Positions 41,240 to 53,790 are shown, counted from the first letter of the stretch. The stretch: 64,000 bases of DNA from Paulinella micropora (GCA_009731375.1 BJOX01000244.1:528161-592160); one strand, 5' to 3'. Notes: generated by a model not told the origin, from the letters alone. Made by a program: numbers and translations.

Positions 41240-42436
41240 ATGTATTGCACGAAGAAGGAGAATCAAAGAGCATGGGTCGAGGCAGCACCATCATTTGCGT
41301 TTGCAATGAACTGTCTACCCTCTACGGCGTTAGGAGGCTCGAAGAGCTCAATCTCGCCATATCAGTTAGTATATGGGCGTNNNNNNNNNNNNNNNNNNNN
41401 NNNNNNNNNNNNNNNNNNNNNNNNNNNNNNNNNNNNNNNNNNNNNNNNNNNNNNNNNNNNNNNNNNNNNNNNNNNNNNNNNNNNNNNNNNNNNNNNNNNN
41501 NNNNNNNNNNNNNNNNNNNNNNNNNNNNNNNNNNNNNNNNNNNNNNNNNNNNNNNNNNNNNNNNNNNNNNNNNNNNNNNNNNNNNNNNNNNNNNNNNNNN
41601 NNNNNNNNNNNNNNNNNNNNNNNNNNNNNNNNNNNNNNNNNNNNNNNNNNNNNNNNNNNNNNNNNNNNNNNNNNNNNNNNNNNNNNNNNNNNNNNNNNNN
41701 NNNNNNNNNNNNNNNNNNNNNNNNNNNNNNNNNNNNNNNNNNNNNNNNNNNNNNNNNNNNNNNNNNNNNNNNNNNNNNNNNNNNNNNNNNNNNNNNNNNN
41801 NNNNNNNNNNNNNNNNNNNNNNNNNNNNNNNNNNNNNNNNNNNNNNNNNNNNNNNNNNNNNNNNNNNNNNNNNNNNNNNNNNNNNNNNNNNNNNNNNNNN
41901 NNNNNNNNNNNNNNNNNNNNNNNNNNNNNNNNNNNNNNNNNNNNNNNNNNNNNNNNNNNNNNNNNNNNNNNNNNNNNNNNNNNNNNNNNNNNNNNNNNNN
42001 NNNNNNNNNNNNNNNNNNNNNNNNNNNNNNNNNNNNNNNNNNNNNNNNNNNNNNNNNNNNNNNNNNNNNNNNNNNNNNNNNNNNNNNNNNNNNNNNNNNN
42101 NNNNNNNNNNNNNNNNNNNNNNNNNNNNNNNNNNNNNNNNNNNNNNNNNNNNNNNNNNNNNNNNNNNNNNNNNNNNNNNNNNNNNNNNNNNNNNNNNNNN
42201 NNNNNNNNNNNNNNNNNNNNNNNNNNNNNNNNNNNNNNNNNNNNNNNNNNNNNNNNNNNNNNNNNNNNNNNNNNNNNNNNNNNNNNNNNNNNNNNNNNNN
42301 NNNNNNNNNNNNNNNNNNNNNNNNNNNCCTCCAACAAGCAAAGAAATCCGCGCCAGACGACGAAGGCAGTGACAAAGAAATTATTTTTCTTTATGCGTCT
42401 CAAACAAACTGGTTGATTGCCCACGGCGTATCATGA
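41240..42436 (+). pseudogene. Pol C-terminal part in another frame, with gap
   Basis: In the third frame the integrase C-terminal region resumes (MYCTKKENQRAWVEAAPSFA and SSISPYQLVYGR, the segment before the SPYxLxYG motif of Ty3 integrases). 947 N follow, and then an open tail to a stop at 42434-42436. The shift relative to the upstream frame is one base. The reading frame across the gap is not established. Confidence 0.75.
41381..42327. other. Assembly gap (947 N)
   Basis: Falls in the 3' end of pol. Any env-like or chromodomain coding sequence would be hidden here. Confidence 0.99.
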
Positions 42437-43102
42437 TTTGATCATGCATCATCAGTTATCAATATGAATATTAAAAAGACTCAGTGATATAACTTGGCAT
42501 TCGATCGCAACATACGAGTGCGAAAGGTCGATCGACGATGATACTACACCGTATACGGGGATCGCTAGTGTATTGAGCGATGGTGTTCCCGGGTATGACC
42601 CTTTCCAAGTCCTGGGATGATGTTCTCGAAAATGAAATGTTCTCTGAAACTTTCATTAAATTATTTGTTACGATAGATTATATACTGTCGTACATGAGCA
42701 CGGTCAATTTCTACTTGTGTCGCTATATCGCAGGGTCGGGTACATACACCTCGACTTCGGATATAGCTATTAGGACTGGCCCCCTAATACTATATCATAG
42801 GATATCCGCCTTATACAAGGGTATGTCATTAAAAAAGACAATGTACTTACGATCTCCCTGTGAANNNNNNNNNNNNNNNNNNNNNNNNNNNNNNNNNNNN
42901 NNNNNNNTAATAGTGCTTCTCTGTCAATGGCTGATGCATTTCTGCACATGCGCCTCCATCGTCTCACCCGTGAGGGGAGTACAAAGAATTGACGATAGGC
43001 TCTAATGACACCCCCGCAAGGACAGTTCCAACACTTCCAGACGGACCGGTATGTTCAATGAAAACACTGGTCCAGACGGATCGGTATGTTCAAGGAAAAT
43101 AC

Positions 43103-43179
43103 TGGTGGCACCGACGGGAATCGAACTGGCGACAGGGCCCAGATGGTAGAACTTGACCACTGGGCTATTACGGTGTCCC
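43103..43179 (-). repeat. tRNA-derived sequence (SINE-like) with A and B boxes
   Basis: On the minus strand this has a perfect RNA polymerase III A box (TAGCCCAGTGG) and B box (GTTCGATTCC) and ends GGTGCCACCA. The acceptor stem pairs at six of seven positions (GACACCG with CGGTGCC), but the anticodon and T stems do not form, so it is not a working tRNA. Downstream on the same strand two imperfect copies of a 35-bp unit (with CATTGAACATACCGGTCCGT or CCTTGAACATACCGATCCGT) could be the SINE body. The TTA array lies upstream of it. Confidence 0.55.
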
Positions 43180-43183
43180 AAAT

Positions 43184-43324
<141 letters not shown>

Positions 43325-43647
43325 NNNNNNNNNNNNNNNNNNNNNNNNNNNNNNNNNNNNNNNNNNNNNNNNNNNNNNNNNNNNNNNNNNNNNNNNNNNN
43401 NNNNNNNNNNNNNNNNGAAAAAAAAAAGAAAAAAAAAGAAATTGAGGGGAAGGAGTTCAAAATTTACAAGAAAGGCTAGAGAATCCGCTTTGACGTGCCG
43501 TATGAGGATATATTTATCGTCTTTTAGCGTCTATCCGTGGGTCGATGCGCTGTGTGGCATGACTCCATAGCGCATACTATTTGCAGAAAGAAATCAGAAG
43601 ATGTATGACGAAAATGCTATTTCCGTCATAAAATCGGGAGGGGGTAC

Positions 43648-43884
43648 TGTAGGCATCACCCCCCGGATAGCCGGTAAAAAGTACCTTTTCCTGGTGACAG
43701 GTGCACCAGCTTGTTTTTCAGTATTATTTGTCCGGATTGGACCTGATGCCATTTTATTCCTGGTCTGTTGCCGTTTTCCTTTTTGGCTTCACTGAGCTAA
43801 TACAACGAGACATCATTCTCATTCTTGAGGACTGTGTTTGGTTGTATTACCGACTTTTTTCGAGCTATCGTTGGGGGCATTACA
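43648..43884 (+). repeat. 3' LTR
   Basis: Direct copy of 33096-33335, preceded by the purine tract ATCGGGAGGGGGTAC. The following bases ATGC repeat the four bases before the 5' LTR. Confidence 0.92.
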
Positions 43885-43888
43885 ATGC

Positions 43889-44192
43889 AAATACGAACCT
43901 GAGAGACGGTCGCCGCCGTACTCGTATTAAAGAATTAAGCAAAATTTCAAGTTGGGCCAAACGCCAACACTTACACTACGTAAGATTTTGATTAAATTCA
44001 AGTTGGGCTATTCGATGATACTCCGATCCGCGCCACCCGCCGCCCGCGAAATCAGGTATCCGCCACCTCTTGCTCGAAACCGTTATCCCCCGCCGCTTAA
44101 ATAAAATACTTGCCCCTTTCCCCCCCCTGTAACTTGGGCCGGCCCCTAGTCACTCATCGTCCCCCCGACCTAGTGTTGGTCCCTACTATCCT
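43889..44192. repeat. Long palindrome, remainder of right arm
   Basis: Continues the right arm after the retrotransposon: AATACGAACCTGAGAGACGG complements the left arm near 32575, and CACTCATCGTCCCCCCGACC complements it near 32190. Similarity ends at about 44192. Divergence from the left arm and several deletions show the palindrome is not recent. Confidence 0.85.
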
Positions 44193-44305
44193 GTGCGAGT
44201 CTTCTCTTCCCCGCGTCCGGAACTCCGCTGATCCCGTCGATCCGGTGCTTGCCAGGGCTGTGCCGCCTCTCAATCGATCCTCATGCGTCGCCGCCGATCC
44301 CGGTG

Positions 44306-44640
44306 CCCTGAAGCCACCCCCGACTCGCTCAAGCTGTATCCGGTGTGTTGAAGCCGCCCCCAACGCGTGCAATTCGAATCCGATGCGCTGAAGCCGCCCC
44401 CGACACGTTCAAACCGAATCCGATGCGCTGAAGCCGCCCCCGACACGTTCAAGCCGAATCCGATGCGCTGAAGCCGCCCCCGCGACACGTTGAAGCCGAG
44501 TCCGATGCGCTGAAGCCGCCCCCGAAACATTCAAGCCGAATCCGATGCGCTGAAGCCGTCCCGACACGTTCAAGCCGAATCCGATGCGCGCCCCCGACAC
44601 GGTCAAGCCGAATCCGATGCCATACCCGAATTGATACTTC
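44306..44640 (+). repeat. 40-bp minisatellite
   Basis: About eight copies of a 40-bp unit containing AATCCGATGCGCTGAAGCCG and CCCCCGACACGTTCAA, with drift toward both ends. The minus-strand ORF over it (repeating SAHRIRFERVGGGF) is its translation. The array separates the palindrome from the truncated copia element. Confidence 0.88.
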
Positions 44641-44793
44641 TGGCTTTTAATAGCCTCGATGTAGTGCCCTCTCGGTGCGCTGTAGTCCCGGACGCCCAGC
44701 CCAGAGGTAACGTAGGCAAGGAAAGGCTCCCCCGGACCTTTGCTACCCCCACCAAGGCCCCCCCAGCTCTGAAACGCCATGCTTAAAACGAAC

Positions 44794-45752
44794 CTAAGAG
44801 CCGATAACACGAATGATGTTTACCCCCTCCATTCGACCGAAAACGTATCCCCGTCTGCTGTTCCTTCGAGGCTCTTGGGATGCCTCTCGTTTTCCCAATT
44901 TCCAGACATCAAACATAACATCCCGAACATTACCGTGTATTATCCGTGCAATGGGATCATAAACCCGATAATATCCGGTATTATGTTTATATGCTAAGAA
45001 GATGACTTTCTTTCCCCTTTCGCCTTTCCCTCTCCGGGCCTTAACTTTCATCACAGCAGCACATCCTGTGGGGCGAACGTGATGCAGGTAAGGTTTCCGG
45101 CGGTGAATGATCTCATAGGGGGACTTACCCTTAAAGGGTCCTTGGGCAATCGGGAGGAGGTTATTGATGTAAGTGGCGTTATTTTCCATTTCCGTCCAAA
45201 ACTTAGGAGGGAGTCCTGCGTCACTGAGCATAGCCCGAGCAGGTCCACCATTCGTCTGATTGGACCTTTCTATCTTAGAAACTGCCTGTTTCTCGGCGAT
45301 AGGCGCCTCAATTAAGATAAGTTGGTTCACATCAACCCACTCCTGAAAACATTCATACTGACCATACTCCTGATCACAAGTAATGAATTTAACCTTCCTA
45401 TTTGCGTGTCTTTCAAAGAATGCAACTGCCTTAGTGAAACACGGGAAAAATTCATTCTTGTGCCGTAAGTAATAGTCAAGTTCGAAATTGGATGCGAGAC
45501 ATTTGACCGTAAACTTGTACTTCTTGCCGTCCCATGACAAGTATTCCACCATCCTTGGGTATCCACAGAGAGGTGAAACCCGGAATGGCGTTCCACTATG
45601 TGATGGTTTTTGTGAAAGTGTGGTCTTTTAATCTTATTACGTAAGCAATACTCACACTTCATGATTCTCTCACGCCACCCTGCTCCCACTATCTTTCCTC
45701 CCATGTAGTGAGCCATCCTCTCTTTAGCTTTCACCCCTCTATGTTTACACAT
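44794..45752 (-). pseudogene. Copia integrase, frameshifted
   Basis: 45752-45560 has the pre-integrase zinc region (CEYCLRNKIKRPHF). The frame shifts near 45555. 45552-44794 then holds the integrase core: VKFITCDQEYGQYECFQEW (second catalytic Asp), KIERSNQTNGGPARAMLSDA (catalytic Glu region), PKFWTEMENNATYINNLLP and the copia marker GNVRDVMFD at the end. The match to the Ty1/copia integrase layout is clear. The first catalytic Asp probably lies at VDTQG, on the far side of the shift. Confidence 0.8.
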
Positions 45753-46072
45753 GCGATGAAAGACGGTTGCGTGAATGTTCTCACTATGTCAATGTACAGG
45801 TTGGACAACGGGTTTAGTGCGTTGAACATGTGACAACCAACATCGTGTTCGTGTGTTCTGGAAGAGTGAGTGCATGTATCATCAGACCTGACTAGACAAC
45901 ACTCTAACCTTTGAGAACTACATTCTCCTTTTTTCGTGTTTGTTTCGTACGAGAACGGGATATACGACTTATTCTCCTGACATCTCCATCCGCAAATACA
46001 CGGTGATTCTTTGCAGTATACGTCGGTATATATGGGGAGAACTGTTGATTGTGCAGGGTGACGTGGAGGTAG

Positions 46073-47104
46073 TCAGAATGAGATAGTAGATGGTGATGTC
46101 TCGCCACCATCTACTTTCACGTTCTGTTTCTCCAGTGGTACCGGTTCGTATCTCTCGTTGGGGTCAAGAGGTTCCATACCTGGGGGGTCCAACACGAACA
46201 GATTGTTGGGGAGGGACCTGCCCCTCACGACAATCTGATCCTCCTTGATGTGTGTTGGCGACTTTAACACGATCACTTCGTTGTTTTGGTGGACTACCGC
46301 GAGTCCGCGTTTCAACCATGCTGAGGTGGCTACCAATCCGTAGTTCAAACGAGGATTGTACGAGGTATGTGAGTCATGCACTTGCACCGGCTCTCCGTTT
46401 GCTCCCGAAAGTTGCATTAAAGCCTTTCCCTTGTACTCAGTCTTAATACTACCCTTGGCAATTTTGAACCTTTGGGGATTGAGTTTCATCCTGATGAATA
46501 CGTCCTTATGGGGTGATTGGGATTCACTCGCCCCACTATCGTCTACCCACACCATCCCCGCCGTTTTCTTTTCTGAATCAGGCACCTCTTTCGCATCATC
46601 CTCTGTCTCATGCATCATAATAACGCAATCCTTTTCAGGAGGTGAGGGTGAAATGCTTGAGGTGGTATTGGAAGAGATACTTGATCTTGAAGCTGATAGA
46701 TATCGGTCACTACCTTCTTCCCTTACGCCTAAGCGTTGTAGCATTTCCTTGTATTCTATCAGCTGGCCTTGGAGGTGGGGAAACGAAACCCTCAGTCCCC
46801 TGGCAAAGGGATCCTTCCATTTGTGTGCCATAGAGACAATAAAACTCTGGATATCTCCATGTAGAGATCCATATAGAACTCCTTGACTTCCCCATTCTTC
46901 CCAGTAATGAGAGAATCCCTCACCTCTAGTTCCTTCGCACCTTCGACTAGCGCTCCTACCAATCTCTTTATCTCTCCTGGAAATAACTGGTATTTCTCCA
47001 TTACCTCCTACGATCATCATCTTCCCCTCTTCCCATCGCCACGCAACAGAAGGGTCGTTCCTGATCCTATCTCTCTCCAACTCTCTATCCATCCCATGGT
47101 CCAA
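46073..47104 (-). pseudogene. Copia protease region
   Basis: A 343-residue open frame. Near residue 190 is MVWVDDSGASESQ, the copia retropepsin active site (DSGAS). It continues with LNYGLVATSAWLKRGLAVVH and NNEVIVLK, the second half of the protease fold. The part before it is acidic, serine-rich linker. 47105-48220 upstream on the same strand is a mosaic of short open frames with stops, so the polyprotein is broken. Confidence 0.75.
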
Positions 47105-48220
47105 CTCACATGGTCCAAGGCGTGGCGAGGTGGGGTCTATTCCCTTACACTTCCTCCTTGACTCCCCCTCTACCCCATCCTCCTCGCTCTCACTGACATC
47201 TCTTTCTTAGAGTTTGAGCGTTGTACAGATGGTTTAGAGGGGGAAAGGAAGTTTCGAAGAGGAACATTGGTAACACTATCGTCATCATCTTCATCAGTTC
47301 TCGTCTCCCCCTCAACCCTCCCTCCCTTCTTTCCCTCTACTACACCCTCAGCGTTCTCATCCTTTTCGACATTTGGATTCGAACGCTGTACAGATGTAGT
47401 AGAGAGTGTATGGCCTGTGGGGAGAGATGATTTGGGGTGTGAACTGTGAATAGAGGAAGTTCTGTGCGATGAGGTGATAGGGGACGACAGACAGATTGGA
47501 TGAGGTAGTGTGGGCTTTCTGCTCTACTCTAACCCACTCTCTCAGAATCCACTCCATAGGGTCTAACATCAGAATAGCTTTGAAAGGCATACTCCCTCCT
47601 TTCAATTCTGCTCTGATGACGGCCAATAAATCCCCTCTCATCTGTTCGTTGCCAACATGATGCGAACAGAAGTCAAACCCATATGCCTCCATCATTGTGG
47701 CACACTGACCACCCAATTTCTTTGCCCGAGCGCCCCGACTTTCCAAGAGCACCGGACACCATTCCTATTGAACCCCTCACACTGTTTTCCGGCTGAGACC
47801 GGGATAGTGCTTTTCCTAAGAGGTTGTGCCCAAAGTTGACGAGGGGACCTCCTTCTTCCCGTAAGTGGTTTGAGGTAGTGGCACGAGATTTCATGAGGAC
47901 CTTTTTGTAACCCCCCTCGACACGTCTTAGTCCCCATCCATCCTCCATGGAATAAATTACTCCTAGAGGTGTGGGGTCGCCGGCCATGTCGAGAGGAGTA
48001 ACAAAGAGGTTGTCTTTCAGGAGAGGAATGGTCTGTGGTTGAAAGGTAGAGGAATGAATGTTAAGACCATGAGGGTGCGTGTTGCTCTTTCTCTTCTTCT
48101 CTCTTCTCTCGATCCTAATGCGTGTGGTGGCGAAGCGAGTGGGCCAAAATTGGAAGGAGGTGGGCTAGTGTCAAATGAGATGTTCGTCTTCGTCGTCCGT
48201 TTCCTCTTTCTGTATCATGT

Positions 48221-49807
48221 TTATGTTAACATGTGATTGATGTAACCTATTTCCCCTACTCCCTCCTCACCTTCCTCTTCATCAAGAGTAGCAGACTCTT
48301 CGTCTGAACCAGGGGTTTCGGACCCTTCTCCTTCTTCTTCAGAGTTACCAGAAGAAGAAGAGTCGGAACCCCCTGCGTTCAAACTAATAGTCTTTGCCTT
48401 AGTGGTACTCTTCTTGATGAAGTCAGACGCCTTTAGTTTCCTTTTCTCTTTCCCTCCCTCTTCCTTCTGTCGTCTCATCTTCCTTCTCCCCTCTCTGCCC
48501 TTAGTCTTACCTTTGCGTTTCAGGCTCAGCTCTCCTACTCCTTTTGCTAGGTAATGACTATTCTAGCTGCCTTTCTCCTTATGGGGCAGTTGATGGGGAC
48601 ATGTCCATCTCGTGGACATTCAGGGAGGGTACACGGGACGATACAAATTTTGATCTGGTGATCCCACGACAATTAAAACATCCCTCTCGCTTGGATGTTT
48701 TTCCTGTCTGGTTTCCCATGAGGATGACTGTTATGGGGTCACTTCGTGTGCCAGACCCAGAGTGAGCTTTTGACGAGGAGGTGCGAAAACCACCTCCAGA
48801 TGCATAGAGTTTCTTCATCCTAGACTTCGACTCTTCTGTCTGTGCTATCTGCTCTATTACCTGGACGAATGACTCCCAACCTGGTCGTTCTTCCGGTAGG
48901 AAGCTCGTGACCTTTGCGATAGCTGTCGTACACGGTCAAGTGCTCAAGCTTTTCATAACCATCTCTATCTTGACAAGTTCAGGGTAAGGCGTTTTCATGA
49001 CCACCTCTTGGTCTGTCAAGTTAGATGGAAAAGCAGTGAGCCACGGTCTCACGTCTTGGATCTTTTTGGGGTAGGAGTAATCAAGAAAATCTTGATGTTC
49101 CTTCCATTTAACCAGATCAAGGCCCCATATCGTTTCCGTAGTGTCATAAAGCACTCAACTCCGTCAGTGCCAGCTGTTCTTATGACTGACATAGCTTCCT
49201 TGTCCTTACTACAGGACTGAATTAAAAGAGCAAAAATAAAGCGGTTATGTTTCATCTTTCTTTTCTCTTCTACCTGTTGGTAATACCTGTCTGTAGACAA
49301 GGATGCGAAAATAGGATTAGGTCTAGATTCAGTGGTTAGAACGGGAATTTCCGCTTGTCTTTTTAGTTCACCTGTTGCTGATGCAGATGAAATGACAGGT
49401 TGAGGTGAGGTGGAAGAAGGACTAGATGAAGAGCTATATTTCTGTTCTTGTTTTACAGCTGGCGCGGCGCTGGAAGAAGAGCTACTTTTTTCTTTCTTGA
49501 CAGTACCAGACTTTTTCTCCTTTCCCTGTTCCTGTTCGTTAACATCGCTTTCTGCTTCTGGAGATAGGAAAGGTTCGTCAAGTGGGGTGTCAGGGGACTC
49601 AAAGATATTTGTCTGCTTTGCCTGCAAATACAAAGGGTGTCTCTTATGGGGTGGAAGTTCGCCTATCCCCAGTGGATCGTAAATAGCCATAGTAGCGGCT
49701 AGGAATCCGTACTCCCAGTTATCCCAGTCCGGATCCTTGCTATTGAATGGTGGGGGGTCCACTTTAAACCCTTTGCTTAACGATGTCCCGAACATGGGGT
49801 GAGCCAT
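48221..49807 (-). pseudogene. gag: Copia Gag, frameshifted
   Basis: 49807-49049 opens MAHPMFGTSLSKGFKVDPPP and contains FNSKDPDWDNWEYGFLAATM, the start typical of copia Gag, then a serine-rich insert and DGVECFMTLRKRYG. 48818-48579 has CFNC and, one frame over, CPRDGHVPINC, which together look like a broken CCHC zinc knuckle. 48478-48221 is a basic then acidic serine-rich tail. The frames do not connect, so no intact Gag can be made. Confidence 0.7.
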
Positions 49808-50780
49808 GTTGTTGGACCAAAGTGCGGAAGATTGGAGTTAGTCTCAACTATCAATAAATTCCTGCGGTTAAGTAGAAATGGGGAAATCATTATAAGGGAT
49901 GAAACAGTTTGTGTGTCTGTGCTATGCCGTCTAGCCACAAGACACGTTTGAGGTGGGTGCCTTCAGCCAACCCACGAAATGTTGTCGACTGCCTTCTGCA
50001 GGTCGACCCTTGCACTTATCTGTTGAAGGCCTAATCCCTCTCCTTTCAGACTTTGTGTAACTGATTAAAGCTGCTAACGCAGAGTTCGGTAATCAAGGCT
50101 CGATAACCTGGTAGACCACTATTATTAATATAATGACCTATAGTAGCTACACTACACCAATAGCAGTATTACAGCTTTAATAAGAAAAGGCTCGAACAGA
50201 ACACGCCGCGTAACATGACTGGCAGGATCGTAAGTAATTGCTCTACCGACACCGTTACTCTGATACGGCCGGTCCTTAACTATTAATTAAGGCTGATTAT
50301 AGTTCCAACAGTTTCTACAAGGAAAAACCACTTCCCACCATATGATGTGTGTGTTTCATGTACTGCAACCCCTGATCATCCCACAAAACACACGAGAACC
50401 CAACTTGAAAGCAATCAGAGTCCAAGAAATACATATCCCCAACACATATCCATCCAAAAACATCCTTATTCCATCAATAAATGTCAAATTTCCTCATGAA
50501 TAAACCATGTCGCATCTTCGAATCTGTGAATTTTCGGCCCGCAGGGCATATACCTGAGGAGCTAAACTTTTTTTGGCGTTTTTTTCCGCGTTTGCGTTGA
50601 ATTTTTTTTTCGTGTGTTCGTTCGTTCGTTAGTTAGTTCGTTATTTAGTTCGTCTTCTCTTTTTGACGTTACGCTTTTTTGACGTTACGTCTAAATTTCC
50701 TTTTTCGTATCCAATTGTGCAGGAATTGAGCAGCCGGACACTCAAGAATTGTTCAGAAATTGAGCAGCCGGATAAGAAAA
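49808..50780. other. Intergenic, possible copia leader, no gene
   Basis: Upstream of the copia Gag start on the minus strand. I did not find a matching LTR or an obvious primer site. 50620-50700 has short TTCG and GACGTTACG repeats. Nothing else is recognisable. Confidence 0.5.
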
Positions 50781-51351
50781 TTACTGAGTTGTGAATAGCA
50801 AGGGCAAAAGGATTGCTTTTTCGTTGATTTTTCTTTTTGAATAAAGTTTGAAAAAAGCGGGATGGCAAGTGAGGCGAGCAAACTCTGTGAAGTAGGATTG
50901 GTTAGTTATTTGCTGAAACTCGATACCCTTGACTACAGCTTGCATCATTTGCAAAGCGGTCTCACTCGTTGTTTCCGATTTGCACAACGAAGTCATGTGT
51001 AATCCATGATGGTGCCACCACAGGTCAAATTTTGAATCTGCGTGACCTTTACACAAGGTCCCACCAACTGTTTGTGTTTGTGTAGGGTAGAGGACATCAG
51101 AATCAATGCTGTATTGATGCTGTAGCGCATTTTTGATGTTAACAAGATCGCAATCAGTCGACCCAGGCAGAAAAACCAGGACCTGAATTCCTGACAGTCT
51201 TGTGCTGGTTTGACAAGGGAATTCGAGGTATAACAACAAGATTGCTGGCGCAATCGATGCCCACACATGTGAATAATCGAACTAAGGTGTCACTTTTGAT
51301 TTTCCCTGGTGACGACTTCTGGTGATTAGGTCGGCCATTTTCCAGGTCCAA
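50781..51351 (-). CDS. Unrecognised gene or exon
   Basis: Two overlapping minus-strand frames, 51351-51154 and 51266-50781, both look partly coding. The longer (161 residues) includes IQVLVFLPGSTDCDLVNIKN and WWHHHGLHMTSLCKSETTSE. The upstream frame could connect to it by a splice or frameshift near 51200. No domain is recognised. The downstream end is AT-rich and poorly coding. Confidence 0.35.
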
Positions 51352-52412
51352 CCGGCCATTTCTCAGCGGACGCTTGCTTGCGATACACGAGGTTGCTGGT
51401 GTTTCTTACCCCGCAAGCCAAAGGTCAAGTGCTGCCAACACCCCTGGTGCTGGTGAGAGTGCAACAGTTTAGGTCGAGGTGTGGGTGGTAGGTAGCTGCA
51501 GTGTTCGCTAGATTTCGTGCGTTGGCTTGCAGTACAATTGGTGTGCTGGTAGTATGGACTGCGGGCAGGTGCGGGCAGGTTGGTGGAGGTCTGGTGGTTC
51601 CTGGTGTGGTGTGGTGGTATGGGGCCTAGATTGAAATTTGAATCTGTGTGACCGTTACAGTTGCTGCACTGGTGTGTTACTGTTTGAAGCTGATAGACAG
51701 CATCAGTGCGATGTTTTTGACATGCTAAAAGCTGTGGGATATGTGTAATCGGACGCGCAGTCAGGCGGTTTCGTCACACGTATGTATGTATGTATTATGT
51801 ATGTATTTATGTATGTACGTATGTATTTATGTATGCACGTATGTATGTGTGTAAGTGTGTATGTATGTATGTATGCATGTTTTTATATATGTTATGTGGG
51901 TGTGTGTATGAGAGAGATAGCCAGAGAGAGAGAGAAAGAGAGTGAGGGGGGGGGGGGGCGTTCCTTTATTACTACTTCCTTTTCGTCATGACCAGGCCTT
52001 TTGATGGGTAAGTATTCATTAAAAACGATTTTATGACCGTATGAAAACTTGAGCGAACTTAACTTTTCACACTCATGAAATGATGTAATTGCAACTTCAA
52101 ACTTTTTAAACTACTACTAGTATTCGAAGGAAGAACAAAAGTTCATGAATCATAAGGAAACTAAGAATCACACCGTGCATGGTAGGACAAACAACTTTAA
52201 TAATTGAAACGTTTTTAAAAATATATTCCCTACTACAACTGTTTGCCTTCGTAAAATGCATTAATATCAGCAAAACGAAGGCTGCTCGTTGGCACAAACG
52301 AAGGCACAAAGTGGATTGCACCACGTCGTTGTAATGAATTCGAATATACCAAAAACCAAACCATCTACGTCGTTTTAATGAATCTACCACGTCGTTTTAC
52401 TGAAGCTACTGG
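51352..52412. other. Intergenic with TATG microsatellite
   Basis: 51450-51620 is G/T-rich with GGTGGT runs. 51779-51900 is a GTAT microsatellite with interruptions and continues as GTGT and AGAG. 52100-52390 has an unremarkable minus-strand ORF. No supported gene. Confidence 0.6.
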
Positions 52413-52545
52413 TAGTGCTGCTGGTGGTGCTGCTGGTGGTGCTGCTGGTGGTGCCGCTGGTGGTGCTGCTGGTGGTGCTGCTGGTGGCGCTGCTGGTGGT
52501 GCTGCTGGTGGTGCTGCTGGTGGTGCTGCTGGTGCTGGTGGTCTT
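52413..52545 (+). repeat. GCTGGTGGT minisatellite
   Basis: About 15 copies of the 9-bp unit GCTGGTGGT. ORFs of A/G or L/V over it are its translations. It may be a trinucleotide-derived expansion within a CTG/CAG-rich region. Confidence 0.85.
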
Positions 52546-52627
52546 TTTACAAAACGAACGGCATTATCAACTTAATGATTTAGCTGGAGATTTATCGCAC
52601 TCCATGATTTCGACCCCACCCTCACGA

Positions 52628-52707
52628 CGTGAGCTCTTTCGAGATTGACCCCAAGCATCAACCAGGTAGTGAGCTCTTTCGAGATTGACCCCAAGCATCA
52701 ACCAGGT
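52628..52707 (+). repeat. 40-bp perfect tandem duplication
   Basis: GTGAGCTCTTTCGAGATTGA with the following CCCCAAGCATCAACCAGGTA occurs twice without a mismatch, so the duplication is recent or assembly-made. Confidence 0.85.
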
Positions 52708-52738
52708 AGTTTTCATAGCCCTCCTCCTGCGGCTGTTG

Positions 52739-53790
52739 CTACAAAACCAGAGATTGCTCATTGTTCTGACCTGGCGGCGGGATGATAATCGGCATCGGAG
52801 GCCTAGGGTTTTGTTGCATGTAACCCGGGTAAGTCATAACTTGCTGCTGCTGGTTGTAACCCGGGTAAGTCATAACTTGCTGCTGCTGGTGCTGGTTCGA
52901 TTGCTGCTGCTGGTGCTGGTTCCAGTTATATGTGCTCTTCATCTGTATCTGAGGGTGATTTTGATAGTCTTGGCCATATGCATGGTAAGGATGATATGAG
53001 CTTGAATCATAATTTGGCTGGTGAAATGAGCTTGAATCTTGCCAAGTTGATTGTGAAACAGGCTGCTGATGCGGTGATATGTTCACTTTTTTCTGCTTTT
53101 CCTTTAGATACTCACGAGATTCGCAACGGTCCGGCCTTGCTGAATGTTCCTTTGCACGAAACGCTTCCCTCTCAACATCCATGCTATCCGCGCTTGCGCT
53201 TCTTCTCAAACGAAAGCTCGAAAACGTCCGACGTGGTTTCTCCGGCGGGGAGGGCGGGGAGTGCATAATCGTGTTCAAATGCCGCTTGCTTTGCAGCTGC
53301 TCTGCGATGGCCTTAGCAATAATGCTTTGTAATCCGATGTTGCTGCGGAGGCCTCCGACGCTGCTGGACTCGACTGTTGTTGAATTGACTGTTTGTGCAT
53401 CTCCTGCACGCGCGTGCGCTGAATGGCTGCTGTCACTTTCGACCTGAGCTCTGCTTGATGCGGCTGCTGTTGAAGTGACTGCTTGTGGATCGCCTGTGAA
53501 CGCTGACCTCAATTGCAGCTGCTCTGCGATGGCTTTAGCAATCTCTATAATATCGGCGCTGCTTGAAGCGGCTGTTGATGAAGTGCCTGCTTGTGCCCCG
53601 CCTGCGGGCGCTGAACTGCTGCTGCTACTGTGGTCCACTGCAGTGCTTCTACCTGCGGCGCTGAACTGCTGCTGCTACTGTGGTCCACTGCCGTGCCTCC
53701 ACACTGCGGGCGCTGAACTCCTGTTGTGCTGTCGCTTTCGACGTTGACACTGGTGCCGCCTGCAGCTGCAGAACTGTTCTTGCTGCTCAT
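52739..53790 (-). CDS. Ser/Gln-rich low-complexity protein or exon
   Basis: The main frame (53638-52739, 299 residues) has two copies of IAKAIAEQLQ about 75 residues apart, a basic patch (RRTFSSFRLRRSASADS), and a C-terminal Gln/Tyr/Pro-rich tail with VMTYPGYNQQQQVMTYPGYM. Upstream, 53790-53639 is open in another frame and repeats the motif DHSSSSSSAP, so a frameshift or intron lies near 53640. Such tails are common in nuclear regulatory proteins, but nothing here fixes a function. Confidence 0.45.

Larger units (their letters stand above)
44636..49807 (-). mobile_element. Decayed Ty1/copia element lacking RT and RNase H
   Basis: Reading down the minus strand: a Gag-like N-terminus (49807), a degenerate zinc knuckle, an aspartic protease with DSGAS, a pre-integrase zinc region and a copia integrase. 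This order (protease, then integrase before RT) is the copia order. The region after integrase reads LAYVTSGLGVRDYSAPRGHY and EAIKS, the usual linker before RT, and then is cut at about 44636 by the minisatellite. Frameshifts and stops are frequent. I could not define LTRs. Confidence 0.8.

Noticed and set aside
43103-43179. Functional tRNA gene
   Set aside because: A and B boxes are perfect, but anticodon and T stems do not pair, and extra bases separate acceptor stem and A box.
44154-44810. Minus-strand ORF repeating SAHRIRFERVGGGF
   Set aside because: A translation of the 40-bp minisatellite; only its N-terminal 50 residues derive from the copia linker.
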